From Rachicladosporium sp. CCFEE 5018 (lineage: Eukaryota; Ascomycota; Dothideomycetes; Cladosporiales; Cladosporiaceae): a stretch of 64,000 nt of DNA. The stretch covers positions 1 through 64,000 of the forward strand of contig KZ111198.1 of the NCBI GenBank assembly GCA_002077045.2, in the 5' to 3' direction. The position numbers and the translations under genes are program-made. Under the pieces are notes generated by a model that made no database searches, was not told where the DNA came from, and saw only the letters and a list, made by a program, of their open reading frames with translations. Below are positions 24,077-35,156 of this stretch, piece by piece; position 1 is the stretch's first letter; each line of letters opens with the position of its first letter.

Positions 24077-25279
24077 TTACAGCTTGACGACCTCCCAGCC
24101 GTCAAGATTTGCAGTCGCAAGGACGCCACCAAGCGGTCCCTGCACCTCTACGCCATTGTGCCACACCTTTGGTCCGGCCCAGTGCTTAACGAAGCCTTCT
24201 GGGCCAGACACAAACAAGATCTTACGTCCGTTGGTATTGGTAGCTGTTGAGAATGAGCCTCGTACAAGCTTCGTCGCGTCCTTGAGCGTCATCCGGGTGT
24301 TCTCGTCGTCCACGAAGTAGTCTACTGCCACTCGACCGGCGCCCGATGCCTTGAGAACTTGCAGGTGCGTGACGATTGGACTTGGCGTTGTGGTCGCATC
24401 GGTTTCTTGTGGCTGCGTAGGCGTGATGGAGCCGCCAAATGGGCTTACGATGCTCAGTAGCATAGACGTCCATGTACTCGTAGGCAGCACCGTATCGCTG
24501 ACGCCACCTTGGCAGTCCTCTCTTCTCCTGTTTGCCCACAGTACGTGTACATCGGCTTCTCCTGCCACAGCTTTGACTACTTGAAGCGCAGGCACGATGC
24601 CTGTCCCGCCAGCAAGGAAGATGACCTTCTGCACATCTTGGGGAATTGCGTACTCGGCACTCGGTCCTCTAACCTCGATCTCTGCCGCAAGTGGCAGTCT
24701 GTGCAGGTAGTTGGAGACTTCTCCGCCTTGCTCGCGACGTATGAGCAGGCGTATATCGCTTGAATGCTGGCTAGGCAATGGTGGAAGCACAGTGTACGAT
24801 CGAGCAATCTGCAGTTGAGGCCGCTTCAGCTGCACGCTCGTGATAGCTCGCTGTAAGGCATCGCTGTCCAGTTCCAATCCCTTCGCTTCTGCCGCTCTCA
24901 AGGTGAATATTGATGATGTCGAGGAGACCTGTTCGCGGCCGACCAGATGGTATTTGACGAAGCCGTCTGCGCTGACGGATGTCTTGCTCTCATCCTTTGT
25001 GCCCTTGACAGCACGATAGGCGAAGGCTATCGATATGCCAATGAAGATGCCGAAGACTTTGGCGAATCGGGCGAGTCGGGGATCGTTGCCTTTGGCACCC
25101 TTCGGAGGCGCTTTCGGGGGTTCGTAGCGAGGCTGTTGGGAGAGTCTGTGTGGCACTTGCGAGATACATCGTTGGCATACTCGAGAAGCTTGAACGCATC
25201 CGCTTGATCGTAAGGAGGTTTGTAATGGTCGCAAGGCCTGTGGGCGCATCACTGCCAGCGTTGCTGCAGCTCGCTGCAT
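24077..25279 (-). CDS. CYC2-like mitochondrial flavoprotein reductase
   Basis: A single-exon protein of 400 residues. The N-terminal 55 residues are rich in Arg, Ala and Ser with no acidic residues, as in a mitochondrial presequence, and one membrane helix follows (VFGIFIGISIAFAYRAV). The rest is a ferredoxin-reductase-type fold: the flavin-binding motif RSYTVLPP sits in the FAD domain and the nucleotide-binding loop is FLAGGTGIVPALQV. The C-terminus has the FVSGPEGFV strand typical of NAD(P)H-binding reductases. Yeast Cyc2 is an inner-membrane flavoprotein that assists haem attachment to cytochrome c. Assignment to Cyc2 rather than another cytochrome-b5-reductase-like protein rests on overall architecture and remembered similarity. 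Confidence 0.75.
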   Translation of the reverse strand: MQRAAATLAVMRPQALRPLQTSLRSSGCVQASRVCQRCISQVPHRLSQQPRYEPPKAPPKGAKGNDPRLARFAKVFGIFIGISIAFAYRAVKGTKDESKTSVSADGFVKYHLVGREQVSSTSSIFTLRAAEAKGLELDSDALQRAITSVQLKRPQLQIARSYTVLPPLPSQHSSDIRLLIRREQGGEVSNYLHRLPLAAEIEVRGPSAEYAIPQDVQKVIFLAGGTGIVPALQVVKAVAGEADVHVLWANRRREDCQGGVSDTVLPTSTWTSMLLSIVSPFGGSITPTQPQETDATTTPSPIVTHLQVLKASGAGRVAVDYFVDDENTRMTLKDATKLVRGSFSTATNTNGRKILFVSGPEGFVKHWAGPKVWHNGVEVQGPLGGVLATANLDGWEVVKL

Positions 25280-26169
25280 GTTGCGCTCAATTCCTCAAAA
25301 CCATGGCGTCCTTAGTCAGCGCACCTCAGGCAACGGACTTCATCGCACCTCCGACTTCATCTCTGTCACTGACCTCCAATCCTTACAACCAAGCACTTTG
25401 GAAGCTACATGCACACATACCGGTCACTGTTGTGAAGCTGTATCTTCGACGAACTGGCGATCTCCGCAGGCCACGCGCATCTTCCAGCCGGCGGGCTGCA
25501 TCCCATCCCCGTACCGCGACAAACGGACGGTCGCACTCCTTAAGCCCCACGATCTCCGTGAGCGGTGCAGGCATTCGTTTGATTCGTAGATGCGGTTGCT
25601 TTGACAGTCATGTTGTGGACGTTGCAAAGCCGTGAATTCCATGCGAGAATGCAGTAAGATGTAAGGGGACAGAGCACGATTGCAAACTTCTACCCCTGCC
25701 AGATCAAGATCGCCAGCTGTCTAGGGAGGGCCGACCTCTGCTCGAGACTCTATTGATTGCATAGCAGTATCAGTGTGTCGATTGAAGAGCCGTTGACAAT
25801 CACAAACGTTGCAGATGCTATGGCACTGGCGACGACGTTCTCGCGTAGCAGCTGGTAAGTGGCGATGCCTACGACGTTGCTGATAGATTCATAGGCCGAC
25901 ATGCGATGGCCGACGTGATCGCGTATGTGAAGTGTTCGTGGCGGGTAGATGCAGGGTGAAGACATGCTTTGGCACCTGGGGCAGCTATCCGTCGCTCCTG
26001 CTTCGCCTCCTTCACTTCTCAATCCGCCGCTCGGCTGCATGAGTCAACACTCCACTACAATAACACACGAAACACCACTGAACATCAGTTGCATGTACAC
26101 CGACCCTGGCGCCCACCTACTTTGCAAGTCCAATATCAGCTATCGGCAGACCTCGTACTGCAATGCTCG
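25280..26169. other. Divergent intergenic region
   Basis: About 0.9 kb between the divergent CYC2-like and dynamin-like genes. Short plus-strand frames (25278-25635) show no domain. It probably holds the two promoters. Confidence 0.45.
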
Positions 26170-28993
26170 ATGGTCAACATGCCGGCGCCTACTGCGAACA
26201 TGACCACAAACAGTTCACCACTCAAGCGCAAGGCTTCACAACCACCAGAGGACGACCACAGGTCCAAGGTCTCGCCGGACAGCAAAGACATTGACTCTGA
26301 TCTGGTCGAGCCATACAATGTGCGCTCAGAGTCTCTCTCAACGGTCATCGTATACAGCAGCCAGTGGTCGGAGTTCCTTAATATCACCACACTCCTTCAT
26401 GATCTGCTCTCGGGACCGTTCCTGGAATACAACGGAGACAATGACTTCGTGCGCGCAACCCTCGCAAACATCGAGAAGGGCTTCAATCCGATAATTGAGC
26501 GCATTCTGGTGGTAGTTGCTGGTGTGATGGGTGTGGGGAAGTCGCATACCATCAGCTCAGTCTTGCATACCAAGGTCGCGCAGTCAAATAACGCCTCGAA
26601 AAGTGTTACTCTGGTCCCGATCTACTACAAGCAGATCAAAAAGCACCAGACTTCGGCATTTCTCATCGAAGCATTCTTTCTGACAGACGTTTCGATCAAG
26701 CGGGTGATGAGTCACCTGGTGAAGATATTTTACCTCGCGCAGCATGCAGATCAGGGTCACGGAGACGATGATGATGGAGAGCCCGAGGTAGATCTTGGTT
26801 CACAGAACGACGTAGCGATGCTCCTGTACGGCCTACTCAAGGAACCAGCAGGTTGGACGTCGAAGGAGGGTGCACGGAAGTTCCTCATGAGTGCGCAGTC
26901 TAAGTATGATCCAGCAGTCACTACGAAGCTTATTGACTGGGCGTTGGGAGTGAAGCGGCAGCAGCTTACAGGCACATCGTCGCAGTCCGAGCACGTTAGC
27001 GTGGAATGTCAAGCTGCAAAAGACCTTCCCAAAAGGACAGAGCGCTACATCGGCGACGCCAGCAGCTTAGACGTTGCTTTGTGGCCACTGATCTCGCACG
27101 TCGATGTGTACTTCGACAATCCTTTAGGGAGGCTGGGCATCACGGTCCTGGATGCGCCTGGTGGAGGCGACGTCTCTCTACGAGCCAGTCACGCAGCTCT
27201 CCACGTTCGTGAATCTACCCACGCACTCCTCTTGTCAGACATTGCACGCCCGTCGAACACGCCCCTCTTTGAAAACGTCAAGAAGTTCAAAGATAAAGGC
27301 GAAGATGGGCTCATTGTTGTCATGCCCAAGGCTGACGTGATTGACGCCAACACTGTACTCGACTGCAGCAAGGAGGATGAGCTCGCGTTAGCAGACTTGG
27401 TCAAAATCAGAGAAGAGCTAGAGTCCGAGTTGACGACGACTAAAATGAAGTACAAGGAAAGGAAACGTCGAAAGCCGAAGGTCGATCGTAGTGAGCTCGA
27501 TGAACTCGAAGATAGGAAGACTGAGCTCGAGATGGCGCTGCAAGATGCTCAGCAAGCTGAGCAATGGAAGCGAGTGCTCACGCGCATTGAGTTTGCCACG
27601 GAGGAGTTGCGCCAGCGCTTGAGGGATATCACCAAGTTCGTCCGCGACATCCCTGTCTATGGAGTAGCCAATACGATCTACGATGCGCACGCCAAAGGCT
27701 TTGCGGTCGAGGATGCTCCTCTACTTAGCGTTGAGCAGACCTACATTCCTTGCCTTCGTCGTACGATATGCGAGCAAACTGTGAATCCAGCATCGCTGCG
27801 CAGGGCGAATCACCTCGTCGCGAACAGCATACCAGGTGTTATGAGGGAAGTGCAGGTCTTCGCTGGCGCTCGAGCAACTCATATTCTGGCGGAAGCACGC
27901 CAGTGCGTTGCTGTACCAGTCGACGTATGCGACGAGCTTGTCACTGCCTTCAAGCGCCTGATCCTGGACGATCTGAAAGCTAACATCCTCAATCAGTGCG
28001 ATTTACAGCGCTCGTCGTGGAATAGCGCCGCTGCAAAGAAGTGCGGAGAGTGGATGCAGAAGTACAAAAGCCGCGCATTCCTCAGCATGATGCAACATGA
28101 TGGCTATCGCAAAGCTGAGCCTGACAGTATCTGCATCAATACGAGACTGCAGAGCATCAACAAAGAGACGTTGGAGGATTTCTTTGATGACACACCGACC
28201 TTCAGGTCCCGTGTGGATACGCTTGTGGTGCCACTGGAGAATTTGTTGACCAACATGGTAAAGGATCTGAAGGGTAAGTGACGAGATCCCTATACAACAC
28301 CACATTCCCACTGACATGTCCCAGTCGTGGCACGTCAAAAGGACCTCCCATTCTCAGACTTCTGTGCCCTCGTCGATCAGAAGAAGTTGGGTATTGCATC
28401 GATGCTGCACGATGCGGGAGTGAGGTTCGAGGATAGCTTTTCGGCCATCAAAGGTCGAGCGATACGGATGGAGGACGATGCTTTCATTCGCGACGTGATG
28501 CTTCCGATCTATGCGGAGATCAGTGACATGAAATGTAAGTCGCTGCTCCAGTCTACAGTATGAGCTATATCTCACTGACACACCATCAGCTACCGGCACG
28601 AAAAAGCTTCCGAAGGAGTACAAGTCCGGTGGATACCACAAGTGGCGCTGTGCAGAGTTCACAGGCAAAGTAAAAGCCGATTGCTGGCGGAAGATCGTGA
28701 CTTCCATCGACAGAGCTCTCCAGGACGCCGTCGACGAAATGTACACAGACATCCTGGCACTGGCGAAGGGCCTTTTTCAGGGCCTACTGGAGACGTTTGA
28801 CCATAAGATGAATGCCAAGGAGACGTCCGAGGAGGATTTGACGCTTCAGAAGAGGATCAAGGCGAATCTCGAGGTCGCCGAAATGGAGTTCAAGAAGTTG
28901 GCACCGCTGTACAATGCCATGAACAGGCAGTTTGGGGTGGGCGCAAAGGGACAAGTGGGTTCGACCAAGGTGAAGGACGAGAGTGACGATTGA
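26170..28993 (+). CDS. Dynamin-like GTPase of the fungal SLIP-GC-like type
   Basis: Model join(26170..28273,28325..28534,28590..28993), 905 residues, junctions in phase 1 with GTAAGT donors. After a hydrophilic, Ser-rich N-terminus the GTPase domain has a P-loop VAGVMGVGKSHTISSVL (G-x-x-x-x-G-K-S), a G3 motif VLDAPGGGDV and a likely G4 VVMPKADV. A Lys/Glu-rich helical stretch around residues 415-480 (KYKERKRRKPKVDRSELDEL) looks like coiled coil, and the remainder is helical. The pattern is that of large dynamin-related proteins often labelled nuclear GTPase SLIP-GC-like in fungal genomes. Those are a lineage-expanded group of unknown role. No membrane helix or PH domain is seen. The start was taken as the ATG giving MVNMPAPTANM; ATGs 3 and 10 codons downstream are alternatives. 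Confidence 0.72.
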
Positions 28994-29207
28994 GAAAAAA
29001 CTGCTCGGAGAGGTGACACAAGGGAGTGCAGTCCGTTCTAGTGCCCCCTGGGGACGTGGCTGGACGAGCATGCCGCTGTGCAATTCAACGCAGCAGAAGG
29101 TGGCCCAAACCACCAGCTGAACAAAGTTGGAGTCAGTACTGCATAGATACAATCCGCTACCACCTGCAGCCACTTCCATAGATCCTACATGGATGCGCTC
29201 AACTACA

Positions 29208-31441
29208 TCAGAAATTCTTCCCCGTATAAGCACTCTGCACACTCGCAAACCCCTGCGGACACTTCCACCCCAACGCCACACTCCCACTCCGAATATAGCA
29301 AACCTTCGCCTCCGCACAAGCCTCACTAGTACAATTCGGACTCTTCACACTACTCTTCCCCTGAAACGTATTGAACTTCGCCACAAGGCTATGATCCACT
29401 TCCATAGCCTCCGTTACAGCGTGCCAGAACGTAGCGTTCAGTGGCGCGGAGCTCGACCAGTTTGCTGCAGGGCCGTAGGCGTCGCGCGTGGAGTACTCGA
29501 ATTTGTAGGTTGGGCCTGTGGCGTTCAGAGAAGAGAAGGAAGAGACGTCGGCGTAGTAGGTGTAGGCGTCGTAGATTTCGAAGTTTTCGGTGTCGACTTC
29601 GTAGAGTCTGAAGCCACTGTTTAGATTTGTCAGTGGCGTGACGCTGGGTCCGATCCAGCCTGCTGATAGCGCAGTGTCGCGAGACTGGACGGTTCCGTTA
29701 TTGGCGTAGTAGATCATCACTTGGTCCTCGTGTGTGTGGCCCCAGAAGACGTTGGCGATCACGTGCGGACTATAGCGCTCGACGATGGCGTAAAAGAGGT
29801 TTGAGGGGCTTGCCAGGGGGTTTGAGCCGTCCCAGCCAGAGAGGACGTGGGCGAATAGCCAGACGCGCTCGCCTGCTTTCTCGGCGGCGTCGAGCTCGGA
29901 GATGACGAAGGCGAAGGAGGTGGAGACGTCGGGTTTGGTTGTGTTGATGTAGTTGAGGAAGTTGGCTGGAGAATGTTAGTGGAGGCAGTGGTTGGAGATG
30001 TGTAAAAGACGTACATTTATACCAGAAGTCGGAGTTGAAGGTAATCATTCGCACGCCGTAGTGATTCTTGATAGAGTAACCGCCGTAGTGAGTCTTTGCT
30101 TCAGCTTCTGCGGCGTCGTCAATCCAGCCGTTCAGTCGCCAGAGCGAGGCTACGTGATTGTAGTTCCAGCTCATCTGTTGGCTGAGGTTACCAGGGAGCG
30201 AGTGAGGTGCGTCGATAGCTTCTGGGTTGCTGTCATGGTTGCCGAGTACCGGGAAGACTGGTCCAGTGAGATACTTCTCGAACATTGAGTAAACACTTTC
30301 CTCAGCATACTCGGTGAACGCTCGGCTGAGCTGAGATTGAGGATCATGAGCTACGAGATCGCCGGTGTAGATCGTCCATGCCAGCGGATCATGCTTAGAA
30401 GTGCCAGTCAGAGTTGCGACTGATTGCAGAGCAGCAAGTCCAAGATCGTAAGGCGTATCACATTTGTATGCTCCGAACGGCGGAGCAGGCATCCCGATCT
30501 GACCAACAGGCAGTGCAGTGTTGGGGTTGTTGCCTCGACAGCACAGACTACTGCTGCAGTTGCCTTCAGCACCAACCTTGTAGCGTGGGTCGATGTGGAA
30601 GTCACTCATGTGTAGCACCTTGACGCGCTTGCCACTTGGTTTCCACACCTTAGGGTTAGTGGGCTTCGGGCTCGGGAAGTAGCTTGACATGTTGAGCGGT
30701 GCGACGCCTGGGTATGGACAAAAGGTGCTCGACAGAGAGTTGCAGATCCAGCGTCCATCAGCACCAGCAACATCAGCGAAGGCAAGCACCTGGGTCCAAA
30801 TAGCGCCGAATGTGTCTGCAGCAAAGTCCTCCTCGCAAGTGGCGTTCGAGTGAAACTTGTACTTCACGCACAAGTCGACGAACATCTGCGGGACCAGTTC
30901 TGGCGCCAGCTGAGCAGCGCTCTTGGCTACTGAGAGTGCAGCAAGGCATTGAGAGCAATTGCTGCCGAACGAGGTACTTGCGATGACTGATCCGACTTCT
31001 GCAACCACGCTGGCGATGACAGACTGCTGATCGAGGGTCGCGAGGTTCACGATCGGCACAGGAAAGTACTCTGGATCCGGATCGTGGTCTGGGATCGTGT
31101 CGGGGTTCGTCAAGTTGAGTGGATACGTGATGTTCAGCACGGGATCGTATCTGGCTGGTGTGAGTGCATTGCTTAACCTCTAAATTGGGCAGTACGTACA
31201 ACGCCGGCTGAGGTTCTTGTCCAGACGGCACCGGGTAGTAAGACGAGAACGCTGAAGTCGGGAAGCCTGTTGGTGCAACATAGCTCGATGCTCCAGGCAG
31301 TCCGGTGCTGCTATGGCCATGCCCGCCATATGATGGAGGCGCACCATACGAAGACTGATGTGCTAAAGTGAGCTGCGCCATGGCAAGCGCCATTGCTGAC
31401 GCTAGAGAGAAGACCATCATAGCTATACTGAGCGTTTGCAA
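29208..31441 (-). CDS. Acid sphingomyelinase-like phosphodiesterase (secreted metallophosphoesterase)
   Basis: Model complement(join(29208..29965,30015..31150,31200..31441)), 711 residues. A signal peptide (MMVFSLASAMALAMAQL) leads into a Ser/Tyr/Pro-rich linker. A saposin-B-like domain follows with paired cysteines (NCSQCLAAL ... FVDLCVKYKF ... ATCEEDF). The calcineurin-like phosphoesterase domain has all metal-binding blocks: DFHIDPRY, TGDLVAHD, LGNHDSNP and WGHTHEDQ. There are many N-glycosylation sequons. The family hydrolyses sphingomyelin or related phosphodiesters, outside the cell or in the vacuole. Both introns are about 50 nt and fit in phase. Nothing appears truncated; substrate specificity in fungi without sphingomyelin is uncertain. 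Confidence 0.9.
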
Positions 31442-31793
31442 GGAAGGTACCTACCTTACGACTGGGCAGGCGAAGCCTACTTAAGCTTCGTCAAGCGTGA
31501 TGTCGCTGCTTCCTTTTCTGTGAAGCTTCGTCATGATCGCATGGAAGCCGCGATGTAAATCGGCAGCCAGGCACGCTGTCATGCAGGTACGGCAATGCTT
31601 GCAGTAGAAGCCAATGGTGAGCTCGATGGAGGAGCACGTTGCACACAATGGTCTAACTGCTTGCGGTGGAGTAGAGTGGAGGTGATGTCGGCCGACGGGG
31701 GAGCTGCCGCCGATATATCCGAGGCGACAACATGGTATATTAAATCCGCATATACTACAGTATTTTTCTCTCGGTATCAACGATATAGCTTCG

Positions 31794-32885
31794 ATGGCAA
31801 CAACCAGCAGTCTGGTCACGCCTGCCTTGCGGTCCGGAAGGCGCATCCTGGGTGCGCCATATACTTCATCTTCGACCGTCCGCTTCGCCTCCCGACAGTC
31901 CATCCCAATCCCATCCGCAACACCCCCGTTTCCAGTGATCTCAACATGTCCCTCACCGACTTGCTCATGTCGAGAAACGCCCCCAGGTCTAGACATCAAC
32001 CGCGACTTACCACTAAGCGGCACAATGCCGGCACACGCCGAGCAGATTCTAATCTCCACAGGCCGAGATGACTGGAGTAGCAAGATCGAAGACGAGCCTG
32101 AGGGTGGAGTCGTACGTGAGATCAAGAAGTTGCTAGGCAGGGGAGGCAAGATGAGCGATGTGCGTGACTCGTTCAACTTGAGGTGGATGGTCGGGGTAGA
32201 TAGCTGATAGTCTAGACAGCCTTATCATAACGTCATGATCACGAACTCTTCATTCGCTCCAACCCCATCAAGCTCCGCCCCGACCTCATCTGCGTTTCTG
32301 TTCCCGTCCTTTCGCTACATTGCCGATCTCCCCACTTCGCCTGCCGGCCTGGAGACCTTCCTCCGCGCGCGTGTCCTGCCCGCGACGCTCCACTCGGCCC
32401 ACTCTGTCCTCACGCCAGACCTGCAACGAAACCTAATCCGGCAGCCAGAGCTGCAGTCCCAATTCCCTACGGTCCGTCCGGTGAATGAGATTCTCATCCT
32501 GATCTGCGGCCACGGCTCCCGCGACTCCCGCTGTGGCACCCTTGGTCCCCTGCTTCGAGACGAATTCTCCGATCAGCTATTCGCCCAGTCGATTCCAGTC
32601 CTCTCATCGCCTCCGCCGGCTCCCTCGCCAGATTCCAGCGCCTCGACATCCGCACGCGTAGGTCTGATAAGCCACATCGGTGGACACAAGTTTGCTGGGA
32701 ATGTAATTATCTACATTCCTCCTTCGATGAAGGACCATGCCTTGGCTGGAAAGGGGATCTGGTGTGGACGTGTGGGGCCTGAGCATGTGGAAGGGATTGT
32801 GAGGGAGACGGTTTTGGGTGGGAGGGTAATCCAGGACCTGTTCAGAGGAGGTATTGCGAAGGGAGGGGAGGTGATGAGACTGTGA
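31794..32885 (+). CDS. AIM32: AIM32-like mitochondrial thioredoxin-fold [2Fe-2S] protein
   Basis: Model join(31794..32159,32220..32885), 343 residues. The N-terminus looks like a mitochondrial presequence (RSGRRILGAPYTSSSTVRFASR). It is followed by CPSPTCSC and the conserved PPGLDINRDLPLSGTMPAHAE-type segment, here from PPGLDINRDLPLSGTMPAH. Exon 2 supplies ILICGHGSRDSRCGTLGP and the ISHIGGHKFAGNVIIYIPP block with the HxxxH ligand pair, then GIWCGRV. Aim32 proteins resemble thioredoxin-like ferredoxins and act in mitochondrial redox homeostasis. The GTGCGT donor at 32160 is less common, but the resulting junction (GRGGKMSD joined to PYHNVMITNSSF) restores the family sequence. The antisense frame 31481-32176 is disregarded. 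Confidence 0.85.
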
Positions 32886-33103
32886 GAGGGACAAGACGAG
32901 GAATGTTGACGGTAAGCCTTTTACTCTGCAAGGGGAGCTGCGCTCTATGTCGGCGATCTTCCGATCCTCGTATCAAGCTCCTGCGGTAATGGCTGATGAG
33001 GCGAAGAGAACAGATGTCCGGCTCCAGGACCTGGCTCTGACATGTTCGAAAACCTGTAAGATCAGTCAACACCACGCCACCTGACAGGACATCTTGACGA
33101 CAC

Positions 33104-34131
33104 TTACCTATACGGCCCTCTTCCCCCATACCCGCTCTCCCTCCCAACAAATCCACTCTCCCTCATCTCTGGACTGCCCATTCGATTCGGCCCGCCCGGC
33201 GTCCCAATAATCGAACCCTCAACCTCATTCGTCGGCTTGAAGCTCTCACGATGTCCTCCCCACGAAGGCGCATAGGAAGGCGGCATCATACTCGCGTGTC
33301 GACTCTGGTTGTACCCGTCTTCCCTAGCTTGTTGGACCTGCTCTTTCAGCGTCTTGCTGCGGCCGAAGAAGTAAAATAGCCCTGCTGCGAGCGCAAGCAC
33401 GACGACGCCAGCTATAGCTATACCCGCGATCGCGCCGGCAGATAGAGCGGAATGAGATGACGATGCTGCAGCAGTGGCGGCTGTCGTTGTCGCGGCGGCG
33501 GCGGCAGTGGTCGCGGCTGCAGAGGTGTGACTCGCAGTCACCGTCACCGTCGTAGCAGTCTGTGCCAACGCGGACAAGGATGAGAGTGCACTGTCCGGCA
33601 AAGCCTGTCCGGGGAGGAGGCTGTAATCCGCCTCCTTCGCCAGCGCCATCTGCGTCAGCAGCGGCGTCTCCGCAACGGGGTTGATAGCACCCAGCATCGC
33701 ATGACCAACGCAACTCCCCGGCGCGCCGCAGTAGAAGAACACCGGACTCGTGTCATTTATCGTCAAGTTCCAAGTCGGGTGATAGTCAGAAGTGCCGTTC
33801 GACACGCCACTGTAGAAGGCCCCTGAGCCGTCGTGGAGGTCTTCCCAGGGTATGCATGGGTAGCCGAACTGGGAGTGGATGACTGAGTGGCCGCGGGCCA
33901 GAAGGTGAAACTTATGATGTCGCCTGGGGTGGCGGTGATGCTGTTTGGGCTGAAGCTGTGGGAGTTGTTGCCGACTGTTACTTGGTGGACAGTGACTTCG
34001 CCTTGGGCATAGGTTACGGCTGTGGAGTTGTCGATGAAGATGTCGGGGTCGGTGGTGATTTGCGCGGTCGTGTTGATCGTATAGGACAGGAGCGCGAGGA
34101 GGGGCGTCCACCGCCACCGTGTCGAAAGCAT
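33104..34131 (-). pseudogene. Cupredoxin-like, GPI/membrane-anchored surface protein; frame broken by one base
   Basis: Two overlapping minus-strand frames make one protein. The first (from 34131) gives a signal peptide and a cupredoxin strand set ending in PGDIISFTFWP. The second continues with RGHSVIHSQFGYPCIPWE and then the copper-site-like stretch FFYCGAPGSCVGHAMLGAI. An Ala/Thr/Ser linker, one membrane helix (AGAIAGIAIAGVVVLALAAG) and a cytoplasmic tail follow. The two frames meet at a run of three C on the coding strand (33895-33897); one missing base there would reconcile them. No intron with usable splice sites explains the switch. Because the rest is intact, an assembly indel is at least as likely as real gene loss. 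Such serine-rich cupredoxin proteins are extracellular and of unclear function. Confidence 0.75.
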
Positions 34132-34264
34132 TGCGGCGTGTGTAAATCAAATGAAGCGTTGTGCTGTACACGCTCACGTCCCTAATGTATTCCTCGATAT
34201 GTGCTACGCACTTCTGATGCTGCGATCGTACAATCCTATGTAAATCGAAGCCAGTAAGTGGCAA

Positions 34265-35156
34265 GAAGACCGCGAAAGAGAGAACAGCAATCCTCGCGAA
34301 ACAAAAGAAACACCCAACAGCGCACGACCTACTATCTCCGCCCCGACATCCTTCCCGTCAAGCCACGCCAATGGTATATGCTCAGACCGGCGATCCCAAC
34401 GCCATGCAGCTTATATCCTGCAAGGCTGTGAAGCTTACGCCAGCGAGCGACTCCCGGCCACGGCCTCGTGAGGAGTAGACGAGGCTTATCATCAGGTCTC
34501 CACACTCAAACTGCTACGTTGCAGCGTGATCGTCAAGCTTGCCTGCTGGCATAGCTGTCGTGTATCAGGCCATCGATGCGCGTGACAGCTGTGGTGTTAC
34601 GGGTTCGTTTCGGGACTGGCTTTGTCTCGCCACGAGGTTTCGGGAAGTGCTCGTGCGACATGTTCGTGCTCGAGGTGCGTGCTCGGCACATGGTCTACAA
34701 TATCAGCGGCGTCTGTGCAGCGAGAGACGAAAGATTGACCCGGTTCTGTAGCTAAATTAGATGAATGAGGCTGAGCTAGACGACAGGGGATGCAGAGAGG
34801 TGAAGTCGGGGTCGGGTGGCCCGTGCTACCGTGTGTGTAGAAGCAGCTCCACCTGCCGAAGCCTAATTGGCAATAGCGGGATTGAGTTCTGGGTTGGGAA
34901 CTGTGGCTTTGGCCCCGAGCAACATGAATACTCGAAAACGTACTTGCGAGAGCATGTAATACAGACCTTTATGCCATGACGAACTTACAGCGGCAAGAGA
35001 CTGCATCAGATCATCAAGAGGTAGAATACATGTCGTCTAAAGGCCATATCCAGACGGTGACCAATCCAGTGAAGATTTCGAACGCGTTTCAAGGGTATGT
35101 CTGTGTTCCCGATTCGCACATCGTCGTGGCTATGCTCTTGCTACATATTTCTACGC
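34265..35156. other. Intergenic, nothing recognised
   Basis: About 0.9 kb between two minus-strand genes. It must include the promoter of the cupredoxin-like gene and the CLPTM1 3' end. Short plus-strand frames are not supported. Confidence 0.45.

Noticed and set aside
31481..32176. 231-codon minus-strand frame
   Set aside because: It is antisense to exon 1 of AIM32, which has conserved cysteine motifs and a splice that restores the family sequence.
33763..34264. N-terminal extension in the frame of the cupredoxin C-terminal half
   Set aside because: That translation is His/Arg-rich and low in coding character; the neighbouring frame has the signal peptide and cupredoxin strands, so a frameshift explains it better.
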